A stretch of 64,000 nt of DNA from NCBI RefSeq assembly GCF_028583425.1, contig NC_072795.1, positions 74,166,001-74,230,000 of the forward strand, written 5' to 3'. Source of the DNA: Eublepharis macularius (lineage: Eukaryota; Chordata; Lepidosauria; Squamata; Eublepharidae). Position numbers and translations under genes: made by a program. The notes beneath the pieces were generated by a model. The model made no database searches. It was not told the DNA's origin and saw only the letters and a list, made by a program, of their open reading frames with translations. This document shows, piece by piece, positions 47,004 to 56,843 of the stretch. Every line of letters begins with the position of its first letter. The first letter of the stretch is position 1.

Positions 47004-48412
47004 AGTTCGTGTGAATCCACGTGAGTCGACACGCGTGTCTTCAGCGAACTGACTTAGAGGAAAATTTTCCAGACCTCTGTGTAAAAAGCGCAATTTAGCT
47101 CAGGGAATTAAAAGTGTGAGTGTGTGTGGCTCTAGCGAGCATTTCTATCTTGTGGGTTGGCTTTTCCCCCATTTCCTCCTTCAGCCAGCTTTGGACTACT
47201 TGCCTTTTGTGGTGCACCGCGAGGCCCTCCAGCCGTTATAACCGGTGTACTGTGGGTGAGGACCTCTGAACTGGTGAAGTTCCTGGCCACCTTCCGGGCC
47301 GCCTAAACGCGTCTATGTGGGTGGGATCCCAGAAGTAGGCTCTCTCTATATATATATACATCCTGAGGCAGCACATATAAAACTCTTTTCCGCCCTCCCC
47401 CGTCTCTCCTAAGTCCGTCCAAACCCCGTTCCTGCCAGCACTTAGGCTTCAATCCCCACTCCGGAGGAAACGTGAAGGGATCGTTAGTCCGTTCGTTCAG
47501 TTTAGCTTTGGGAATCTGAAGCCAGGTTCCTGAAGCACCGCGGCAGCCGGCCGCACCGTGCTTAAGAGTTTTAAGGTAGACTCTTGGGCACCTTTCCGCT
47601 TGCGAGTTTTAAGTCAGACTCGTGGGCGCACCTCGCTTGGGAGTCAGTGGGACTCTTGGGCGCACCCTGCTTGGGAGTTGTTTGAACTCTTGAGCGCTTT
47701 TTCCGCTTGGGAGTACCGTAGTTTTACTCCTGGGCACTTTTGCTTGGGGACTTGCAGAGGCAGTCCTTGAGCACATTTAGTCTTTTGGTCTTGGCTTGGA
47801 GACAGTTTAACCGTTTGTCTCTGAGCACGAGGCCTGGGGACACTTTTGAGTACAGTTCTTGGGCAGAGAGCTTGGGAGCATTTGCAGTTTCTGAGCAGAG
47901 GCTTGGGAGCATTTCTGGTTGCCTGAGCAGAGGCTTGGGAGACCCCTTTAGTAGCAGTTCCTGAGCAGAGGCTTGGGGACACCTTTTGGTTTCCGAGTAT
48001 AGGCTTGGGAGACCCCTGAGCTTTAGCTTCTGAGCAGAGGCTTGGAAGCGCTGAGCGTCTTTTGGTTCTTGGGCTTAGAGAGCTTGAGAGCACCCTCTGA
48101 GCCAGTAAGCTTTTCCTGGTCCCGTGGCTTGTAGGCAAGCTTGAAACGGGAATAGGAATTTTCCTTCTCCCCCGGTGGAGGAGAACCGAGTGTAGAACCC
48201 TTAAAAATACCCTTGTGAACCTAAAAGTAGAACCTTAAAACCCCCTGGTAAAAACCCTTGAGGACCTGAGGGAAGGATAAACCTCCCAAAAGGAACATAG
48301 ATAGGAAGAAGTTGTTAAAACCCTTGAGCAGCTTTAATCGCCCCACCCCTGGTGTCGCTGATCCACTCTTTAACCTCCCCCGAGATCAGCCTTAAACTAA
48401 AAAGAAAAAAAA
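47004..48412 (+). other. Long retroviral leader with degenerate tandem repeats
   Basis: There are 1.4 kb between the PBS and gag. From about 47560 to 48110 a motif GCTTGGGAG, alternating with CTTGGGCGCA or CTGAGCAGAG, recurs ten or more times at 30-45-base spacing. There is no conserved coding frame. Candidate functions are packaging, dimerisation or internal ribosome entry; all are inference. Confidence 0.7.
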
Positions 48413-50191
48413 ATGTACCGGGCAGCCCCCACCGTGCCCCGCCTGGAGAAGTGGCTAGTTAAGAAGGGAGATTGCCCCTGGGAAGCCGGTTCCTTCAAGG
48501 GACCCGACCCACTCCAGATAGTTAGAAGCGCCTTCCAGGACTTTTGTGACAAGGAGAAACCTAGGTCTAGCAAAAAGGACAGATATGGAGCCTGGGCACT
48601 TTTCACCGCCCTGCAGGACAGCGTGTCCCTAATTAGCAAGTTGCAAACAGCACAGGAGGAGTTAGAGGAGAGGTCAAAACGAGAGCAGGACGCCTTGCGC
48701 CTAGAAATCCAGACTCTCAGGACCAAGCTAACCGACCAGGAGAGAGAACATGAGGAGAAAGCAGTTGAGTGGCGCGCCAAACGCGTCAATTTCATATTAG
48801 AGAAGCAAGGACTAACTACCGCCCTCCAGGACGCTCAGCACAAGGCTGAAGCGGCCACCGCTCGTGCCGATATGGCTGAGCACGCATTAACGGAGGGACA
48901 AGAAGAGATTACTAAGCTCACCCATGCCGCCCGGTTCATGGCGGACCACAACCAGTCTAAAACCGCAGCCGCGGACCATTCAGCTTGTAAGAGGGAGCTA
49001 GAGGCCCTAAAGCGACACTTGGGGATGCAACAGGCCGTAATTTCCGCCGTGCACCCCTCAGCCCTCTTGGCCCTCCCAGAAGATAGTAAGGATAGCTGGG
49101 CATCTCAGTCGCCCCAGCCCGAGGAAGCCCCACAGCCCCTCCATCCAATAGCTACTAAGGAAATTGTATCCATGGACGAGGATGGCAGGAAAACAGACCG
49201 GGTCGTTAAGGAAACCCGCAATTGGAGGCCCGATGAGCTCCAAGCCATAGCGGACCGCATGGGACCCCTGAACCGGGACTCGGCTATACAATGGTTTGCA
49301 CACGTGACCATGTCCCAGCCCTCCGCCAGTGGCTCCGATGTAGCTCAGCTGGCTCGCCATTGTGCCAGCCCCGAAATAGTCACCTCTCTTAATGCATACA
49401 TTTCTAACCGGAGACTAGCCACTCGCAGTCAGTATGGTGCCATGAAAGAGTTGTGCGCATTTCTGTGGCCCACCAAGAGTTTAAAAGCCCTGTATATTGC
49501 AGAGTCTCAAAAACCCGGAGAGGATCCAGAGGCATATTTAGCCAGGAAACAGCTCCTAGCCGAACTAGCAGACGAGGTAGACTTAGACTTGAGCGACATG
49601 CCTGACTTCGATGACTTAGAGTTTAGGAGAGCAGTCATAGATGGGCTCAACAGCACCACTCGCCTAGCCCTAGCAGGAGTAGAGCCCGGGAGCATTACAT
49701 GGGGAGAGCTGGAATCCCACATCAGGAGCATTGCTGGCCTGTTGCGAGAGACCGGAGCCATCCGTCATGTGAAGTCCCCGGCCTCCCATAGGAAAGAGAG
49801 TGAGCCCATCAACACAGTCATGTATGCCAACCATGGTCCCCACTCCCAATATCGGCCCCAAGGGCATAGCTCGTACTCGGAGCCTAGAGGTGGCATCTTG
49901 CGTGGGAGAAGTGGTAGCTTCACTCGGGGCCGCAGCCAGAGGGACTCCCGTCCAGGAGTAACCTTTGTGCCCACCCCCAGTCGCTACCCTTCCTCCCCAC
50001 AGGGACCCTCTGAGCCCTGGAGACCTGCGCTGCCCTCGGCACCCCCGCCCCCTCGGGCACCTCACCCCTACAATCACCAGGTCTACCCTCCCCCAAGTCA
50101 GGCTGACTCCTGGAGACCGCAGCCAAAGGACCACGAGGAGCCCTCTGACCTAGGAGAGCCGCCACCAGCTGGGAACCCCTTTTTCCAATAG
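48413..50191 (+). CDS. Retroviral Gag, 592 codons, coiled coil plus GR-rich tail
   Basis: ATG 48413 to TAG 50189-50191, uninterrupted. Gag builds the virus core. Residues about 70-210 form a long charged coiled coil (LISKLQTAQEELEERSKREQ). Residues about 260-470 look like a capsid domain with a major-homology-like segment ESQKPGEDPEAYLARKQLL near 364-382. Residues about 492-515 hold a GR-rich box (RGRSGSFTRGRSQRD), then a Pro-rich tail ending PAGNPFFQ. There is no CCHC zinc knuckle. Coiled-coil N-terminus plus GR box recalls foamy virus Gag, whereas the stop before the next frame recalls gammaretroviruses. Called Gag from position and capsid features; not a match to a specific virus. Confidence 0.75.
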   Translation: MYRAAPTVPRLEKWLVKKGDCPWEAGSFKGPDPLQIVRSAFQDFCDKEKPRSSKKDRYGAWALFTALQDSVSLISKLQTAQEELEERSKREQDALRLEIQTLRTKLTDQEREHEEKAVEWRAKRVNFILEKQGLTTALQDAQHKAEAATARADMAEHALTEGQEEITKLTHAARFMADHNQSKTAAADHSACKRELEALKRHLGMQQAVISAVHPSALLALPEDSKDSWASQSPQPEEAPQPLHPIATKEIVSMDEDGRKTDRVVKETRNWRPDELQAIADRMGPLNRDSAIQWFAHVTMSQPSASGSDVAQLARHCASPEIVTSLNAYISNRRLATRSQYGAMKELCAFLWPTKSLKALYIAESQKPGEDPEAYLARKQLLAELADEVDLDLSDMPDFDDLEFRRAVIDGLNSTTRLALAGVEPGSITWGELESHIRSIAGLLRETGAIRHVKSPASHRKESEPINTVMYANHGPHSQYRPQGHSSYSEPRGGILRGRSGSFTRGRSQRDSRPGVTFVPTPSRYPSSPQGPSEPWRPALPSAPPPPRAPHPYNHQVYPPPSQADSWRPQPKDHEEPSDLGEPPPAGNPFFQ

Positions 50192-51289
50192 GGATGCCCG
50201 GGGGTCACACGTGCTTCTCCCCACTTAACTGCCCGTGGGAGAAAACCAAAGGTTGAGGCTAGCCTTCGACCTCCGGGAACTAAAAATAGCTTGGAACTTA
50301 AAAGAGAGAAGGAAAGATTCCAAAGGGTGATTCGCACCCAGAACCCAGCACCAACTTTGCCAGACACCTCTGAAAGAAATCTGGCAGAGCTGCAAAATAA
50401 AATTCAGGAACTCATAAGTGTAAACAGGGAACAGAATTTAAAAATAAATGATCTTAATAAAGAGAATGAGGAATTAAAAGAAAAATTAAATGCTTGCACA
50501 ATAGAGAAAGAGCAGCTCCACAGTAAATTCCTTAGCATGCAGACTTGGCTGGAGAACCAGAATAATGAAACCGCCACTTTAAAAACCCTGATGCAAAATC
50601 TCCTGGAATCCCAGAGACTCACTGAGGCCAGATTAAAGACTTTAGAGGAACAATCAGTGATTGAATCAGCACCCCGCCCCGCCAAAGGCAGTGAAACAGG
50701 TAGCCAGTCACCTTTGCCTCCAATTTCTGCCTCAGCCCCCACGCCCAAGAAGCCAGAATTCACTTTAGCCTCTGAGCATGTGCAGAGTTTAAAAGTCATT
50801 CCCCAAGAAATTGTCTTGGCTCCCATAGACTGCCCCCAGCCAAGCTATACACAGCCCACCGTGACTGTGCCCTCTTGCAATGACCCTGAAAACCAAACAG
50901 ACAAAAGTAAAAATGCAGTTCCTTTAAAAGATTTAAAATGCTTTGAGAATCCAGTGCTTGCAACTACACACCAAATAGCTTTCTCTCAGCCTTCCCTGAC
51001 TAACACCCCTGAAGAAAACCTTATGTTGTGCCTGTGTGGTTTAGTAGTGCTTGAGCTAATTCAGAGACATTTGTGTATCTGTTTCCACGTTTTAAAAGGC
51101 TCAAGCCCAAAACTTAATGAAAAGGTAGAGCCTCCAGCAGTAAGTGCAGTCAGGAATGTAATAATGCAAGTGAGCAAACTCCAGAAAGACTCCCAGTTGC
51201 TAGCAGCATCTAAAACAGACTATTCCCACTCAGCGTTGCACCCCCACCCCTCATTGAAATGGAAAAAACTGGCCAGACCAGGATTCTGA
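50192..51289 (+). CDS. In-frame coiled-coil ORF in the pol position, after gag UAG
   Basis: The gag frame stays open directly after the UAG for 365 codons, ending at TGA 51287-51289. It has no ATG of its own near the start (the first is at about 50539), so readthrough of CAA-UAG-GGA or splicing would be needed to make it. After a basic lead (GCPGVTRASPHLTARGRKPK) comes a strong coiled coil (LQNKIQELISVNREQNLKIN, then KENEELKEKLNACTIEKEQL), a Ser/Pro/Thr-rich middle and a Leu/Cys hydrophobic patch (NLMLCLCGLVVLELIQRHLC). Nothing resembles protease, RT or integrase. Function unknown; a Gag-like assembly partner or captured host segment are possibilities. Confidence 0.65.
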   Translation, partial: GCPGVTRASPHLTARGRKPKVEASLRPPGTKNSLELKREKERFQRVIRTQNPAPTLPDTSERNLAELQNKIQELISVNREQNLKINDLNKENEELKEKLNACTIEKEQLHSKFLSMQTWLENQNNETATLKTLMQNLLESQRLTEARLKTLEEQSVIESAPRPAKGSETGSQSPLPPISASAPTPKKPEFTLASEHVQSLKVIPQEIVLAPIDCPQPSYTQPTVTVPSCNDPENQTDKSKNAVPLKDLKCFENPVLATTHQIAFSQPSLTNTPEENLMLCLCGLVVLELIQRHLCICFHVLKGSSPKLNEKVEPPAVSAVRNVIMQVSKLQKDSQLLAASKTDYSHSALHPHPSLKWKKLARPGF

Positions 51290-53103
51290 CCTCCTCCCAG
51301 TTCTTCCTTTTGTCCTCTCCCAGGCTGAAGTAAGCCTAAATAAATGTAATCACTGGTTCCCTGTCCGAATTTGGAAGGGATTGGAACCAGGAGTGGAAAA
51401 GCCACCTTAAGGAGACTTGAGTTCAAGTCCCCGCAGCCCCCGTCCCTTTTTGTTGTGCAGTCTTAACTTTATGTGTGTGTGAACCTGAAGCCCAATTCCC
51501 TTTTGAAATTAGATGTAAAAAGCCAACTTGGCTTCATATAATCATTTAGTGTTTTTGTTATTTCTTTTCAGTTCTATTCTTTAACTTCATTAGGCGGGCC
51601 CCACAGTTGGGACCCTGAGTATAGGGGGAACACGGCAACCAAGGCCAAATAGGACCACCACCGAAAGTGATTCTTAATTGGATTTTAAGCCGCATGTTCG
51701 GAAAAAAAATTTTGCACAGGCAAAAGAGAGTTGCCTTGTGGTAAGTTTTGGAGAGGCTTTAGCCCAAAGGTGATTTCCAATACCGTAGATCCACCAAATA
51801 AGGTGATCCCGGTATTCGAAAATATATCACCCGCCGTGCTGGTGAAGATCCCGCATCTACGTAGATTCGGGGTCTCACCTGCCAGACCCACGCTTTCGCA
51901 TGATGGTCGGCTTTGGCTTTGAGGGCCGTGCCTCCCCTGGAAAAGGTCCCCCAGATAACCCAATACCCCTCTTTTACTAATGTTCATATTCGTCATGGTG
52001 AGTTGCTATACGGCGCCACCAGTTAGTACGCTTTAGTGCAAATGTAAAAGACCCGCCAGTATTTTGTAAATATGTGCCCTCTGGAATGTGTTATTGAGGT
52101 GCGTTCGCCACGCACAAGGGGCAGCGTGCCTCATTTACATAGCCAGGATCCCCTGCGCCAAGATGACCCCCGAATAACCCAGACCCAGTGGCGCCGGCAG
52201 ATCTCGGCCGCCTCTGCCGCTTTTCGATAAACGCTGCCGAGCGCCTTCGGCCCCATTTCGGCCCTTTCCGCAAGCAGCCGCCCGCCCCACGTAATCTTTT
52301 CCCTTGCCCGTACCGTACAAGGGAAAAGAAGGGGGGGAGACATATTGAAGATATAATGAAGCCCTGCCAGGCACCCCAAGTAAGGGCACCCGAAAGTACC
52401 CTACACCCGTATGCCTCTTGCTCCGTGTATTTTTCTTTTTGCTCAGTGCATTTTTCTTTTGCTCAGTGTATTTTTCTTTTTGCCCGGTGTACCTTTTTTT
52501 TGAAACCAGAAGATGGGGCCTCCCGAGGGAGTCCCTCCAAAAATTGCTAGTCCTGCAAACATATGACGAAAGCCCATTTTTAGGAAATTAAAGCGAGGGC
52601 CCCCGTCTGCAGCAATCCTTATAGTTGCTGGATACCGCTCTCTAGTTTTTCTTCCTTTTAAAACGGCAAGGCCAGGCCGAGCCGGACCGACAGCTCTCAG
52701 CCCGCAAAATGAAAATAGCCCGCCGCCGAGCAAGGGGCACCTGAAGGCCACATAGCCCAGGCACCCAGGGACCCCTGGGGCGAGTTTGCATAATCCCGCC
52801 TAACGCACAGCCGACCCTCGCTCGACGTAAAAACGTTTCCCCTCTGAAATATACATGCTTTAGGAAGAAGCCCCCGCACAGGAGTCCCCCAGAGCAACAA
52901 GCTGGAAGGCTCGCTTAGTGCTCTGGGACTTCTCATTCGAGCCCCACCTAATAGACAGTGCTGGCAGAAAAACGCCCTCTCTTTTCTTTTTCCCTGCTCC
53001 ACTTTATTTTATTTTCGCTGCAACAAACTCAGGGAACCTGTACTTATATCCGCAGGTCTCCCCAGGATATTTTCACTACAGAAAGGAAAAGGAAGGCCAG
53101 GAG
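51290..53103 (+). other. Non-coding retroviral stretch between ORFX and env
   Basis: There are 1.8 kb with stops in all frames and no RT or integrase remnants that I can see. At 52420-52495 a unit of about 24 bases (GTGTATTTTTCTTTTTGCTC) recurs three times. A possible env splice acceptor (TTTTCACTACAG) lies just upstream of the env ATG. Confidence 0.6.
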
Positions 53104-55490
53104 ATGAGGCACCTGGCTACTCTGTGTTTGCTCGTGCTGGCAGGCACCCTAATAGAGGGACGCCCGTCCAAATTAATGCCCTACCCCCACTGGAGATGCA
53201 TTAATACCCTAGCAAGGAGTGAAATGATGGTCTGCAAAGTTGTACAGCAGAGCAATATGACCACCCCCACGGATCGCACAAACTTCCGCAGCTGTGAAGA
53301 GCAGTGGATCCGACCCCCCGAGCTTGTTATTTTATGTGTAGGAGTAAAAACTATGTCCCAAGAGCTAGTATGCTACTCGTCTACTGACACAGTGTCACCT
53401 CTTGCTCCAATTCCATGTATGTTTCTTCCCCGTATCAGGCCAGCCCCCACCGCAGTCCCAGTGGTAGACAAATATACCACCCCTACCAATTTCGAAACCT
53501 CGCCATTTGTTACTGAGGCTTTCGGACCATACTGTGAAGTTATTTTAGTGTCGGCCGCAGTATGGAAGGCAGGAGACCCCTTTAGAATGACCATCCTACT
53601 AGGCACCACTACCACTGAGTCTGCATCAGTCACTATCACGCCCCCTTCAGGCACGGCTCTCTCCTTTGCTATAGAACGCTGGGAGAACCTGACCTGGATT
53701 GTAAAAGAGGAAGATCTAGCCAAACATGGCCCACCCGATTGGATTCTGGTTCAACAGACGCCCGAATGCCAAACCAAGCCCCTTGTAGAGAAATTTCACC
53801 GGCTTGGGCTGCTCTTTGTAAATTTGACTCACGAACCAGGCAATTATTCCCTGCTGATCCGGACCCAGGAGACCCACACCATCCAAATTGACCCTTTGAT
53901 TGCTAGCAATGAACAATTAAGCCAAGGCGGCACACATATAGTGGGCTCCCATGTTTTGAAAACTGACATTCGAGAGAGAGTTCTAGTCCGCCCGCAAATG
54001 TCTTTAAAAGAGATCCGCATAGACTTAGCTGAACTAAATATAACCCAGAGGCTGCCGCAGTGCGCTCCCTATCTGGAGGCCGGTAGCAAGGGTTGGAATG
54101 CATGGCTACAACTGTGGATCGATCCCTCTCCTTCTCTCTCGCATGCCAGACGAAGCATTGCCGACTGGACTGCTCCTGCAGCCGGAGGCTTAGCAATCAT
54201 GGATTCGGTCAATATTGAGACTCTCGCTAATAAGTTTGCCCATGTCACGACTAGCATCTCCGACTTAGGTAAACCAGTGGTGCAGTCCCTAAATTCCATT
54301 TCAAATGGGCAACACGAGATCAGCTCCATTTTAGTTAACTGGGAGAGTCAAATTGAAAGAGATTTTTCTCTGCTGCTCAAAGGAACACAGTCTTTGGAAC
54401 GCAACATGTCAATAGCCATGGCATGTATGCAAGCCCAACAATTAAATCAGGCTGTGGCCTGGGACTAATTCGGCAAGCCACGGATGGGCACTTGCCCCTG
54501 GAAATTAAAAGATTGATTATACCCAAATTGTCACCCATAGAACTGGAGCTTGAATCCTGGTGGTCTCTCGTAAATTCCTCATTCTCACCAACCACCCAGG
54601 AGCTTAAATTATTTTTATTAACGGCCAGTGCGCACGAGTCATTCCATGTGTATCCAGTCGTGCCTCTGGGACTCCAAGTCAGCGACACCGAGGTCCTCTA
54701 CGCCCGCCACCCCGACCATTGGGCCCGCTTCACCCCGACCGGATGGCAGCTCGTCAGCCTCCAAGGGTGCCAGCATCGAGACCAGACCGGCTTCATTTGC
54801 CAGGACCAAGCCTTTGCACCTCATCACCCCTGTGTAGCCCCGCAAGTCGACGCCCTCAACGAATGCCCTTTCGAGGTCGTCCAGGAGAACAGCTCCGCTG
54901 TGGTCTACCTTGGGAAAGGATGTGCCTGCGTGCGAACGGCCTGCGACTTTGTGATCCTGAACTCGTTCCAGCTTAAGCCCGTGATCCCGGGAGTCAACCG
55001 CTGCTTCTGCAACCTGTCTTCGGTGGCAGCCTGCGACTTCACCTACACGGTACCGGTCTGGACCCAAGAAGAGATCCTGGTGGCGACCTCCATCTATCGT
55101 TATGTGAAGCCTGTCGCCCTTGGCATCGGTCTGGAATTAATCCACGAGCTCCTGGCCCACCCGCAGCTCCACCGCACCCTCCAAAGCATCCAGAGGGACG
55201 GGGACACCACTGCTTTGGTTGTGTCCCACAACGGAAAGGAGATTTTGGATCTGGTCCAGCGGATTAAGACCACCGGCGAGCACTCGTGGTGGGAGACCCT
55301 CTTTGGTTGGAGCCCCACTGCCACTGGAATTTACAATTTGGCTCTGCACCCGATCGTTGTGATTTTGGCTTTTCAAGTTCTACTATGTGCCTCACTGCTT
55401 TATTTGGGCTGTTGGAGCCGCCGACAGCTCCAGCAACTCCAGCTGTCCTACCGTTTGGATCATTACAACCCCGACCTCCTCTTGCCCTAA
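53104..55490 (+). pseudogene. Retroviral Env with one frame break
   Basis: ATG 53104 starts a signal peptide (MRHLATLCLLVLAG). A surface-like region with several N-glycosylation sites (NMT, NLT, NYS, NIT) follows. A dibasic RR near codon 350 (SHARRSIADW) precedes a possible fusion-peptide region. This frame ends at TAA 54466-54468. The remaining Env is in another frame (54423-55490), with Cys-rich segments (CACVRTACDF, CFCNLSSVAACDF), a GWSPTATG motif near the membrane, one hydrophobic segment (PIVVILAFQVLLCASLLYL) and a short tail. The two frames overlap by 46 bases and each is clean elsewhere, so a single small indel near 54423-54468 is the likely cause. Env mediates entry; this copy would not make a full one as read. 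Confidence 0.82.
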
Positions 55491-56843
55491 AGGTTATTCT
55501 TGGCGCCCTCCTTTAACCCTTGTTTGTTTTATTGCTTGTGCCGGTATGGACTATGATTATGTTTATTATTATGTGTATGAATCCTGCACCGGCCCCATGG
55601 ACGCTCTGCTGCCGGACACCGCTCCGAGGCCCTCTTGTGGACTAGGGGGGGACATGTTTCTCTGCCTCCCAGCCCACGGCCCGTCTCCAAACGACCGCCA
55701 GCAGCGCCACCTCCATGAGGACTAGAACTGTGTGCCTGGAGCCCTTCTCGCCGCCTGCCGACCCTGCTCTGCGGATTGACGCAGACAGCAAGGGGGGTGG
55801 AAGTGTGTTTTGGAGCACATGGACTAAGTTTGCTTGTTCTTGTATATATGTAACCCAGTCCAGCAGCTGTACTGCAGACTGAGCCGTCTGTGATCTTTGT
55901 TGCTCTATTGTTTTATGAATTTCTTCTCATTGCTTTCATGAATTTTAACTCCCATGAATTTAGCCCCGAACTAGTCCCTCTCTCTATCTATTGCAAGTGC
56001 GCCCATGAACTTTATCCCTATGAATTTGATTTTAACCTTGAATTGCCTTCTTAACCCGACTCCCTCCGCCGAGGCAGTTCTAGTCTATGAATTTGATTTT
56101 AATCCAGCCATATTGATTTGGTCTTTTAATTGCAGAGTTTATTTTTCTGCCCCCATGAGCCCTTCCGCCGCCTACCCCTCATGAATTGTTTCCACGCACT
56201 TGCTTTTATTCTTGCTGCTTTTGACTTCATGAACTATTGCTTTTAATCACATATATGTATTTATGATTTTAGCCATGTATGAATTACTCTACCCTTGATG
56301 AATTATGCCATGCTTGCACATTTCACTTTACCCTGTATGAATTGCTTTTAATTGTCCCTGCTTTTAATTCTATGTATCTACTTATGATTTTAACTATCCA
56401 TGAATTGATCCATGTATATTAATTGCTCCTGGTTTTTAGTGCTTTTAACCCATCATGAATTCCGTATGAATTACCCTCATCCATGAATTAATCAATGTAC
56501 ACAATTATGAATTATTGCTATTTATATGCATGAATTGGTCATTGCTGCCTATTACTATGAATTACTATTGCTATGAATTATTACTATTTATTCTGACGGT
56601 TGCACTTAGCACACCCCCTGGTGTGAACCCAGAGACCTGCAGCCCATTGGCTGATCGAAATTGCACTTATTCGGTTAGGTGGTTCTCCAAACTAAATTTT
56701 TTTGAGTGACGCCTCCTCCCCCTTCCCTTCCCACTCCTTCTGCGCTCGAAGCTCGACCACCGGACATTGCCGACCACCTCGCCTTTGAAGACAAGTTCGG
56801 AGACCCACGTGCCTGACGTCACATGGTCTCCGAGGGGGGGAAT
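55491..56843 (+). other. Retroviral 3' region with ATGAATT array
   Basis: There is no convincing gene after env. Between about 55914 and 56580 the heptamer ATGAATT occurs 17 times by my count, plus variants (ATGAACT). The segment ends in a GC-rich piece and the polypurine tract. Confidence 0.75.
56832..56842 (+). promoter_or_regulatory. Polypurine tract
   Basis: GAGGGGGGGAA lies one base before the 3' LTR TGTTGCC, where plus-strand DNA synthesis would be primed. Its position confirms the LTR start. Confidence 0.85.

Noticed and set aside
47560..48110. CRISPR-like array
   Set aside because: Units are degenerate, spacing is irregular and the setting is a retroviral leader in vertebrate DNA.
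51731..51922. Possible pol remnant (63 codons) between ORFX and env
   Set aside because: I looked for RT, RNase H and integrase motifs (YXDD, DXG, HHCC, DDE) in all frames of 51290-53103 and saw none.
55387..55725. 112-codon frame overlapping the env end as an accessory gene
   Set aside because: Mostly a frame shadow of env with a Cys/Tyr-rich unsupported remainder; no start context or family resemblance.
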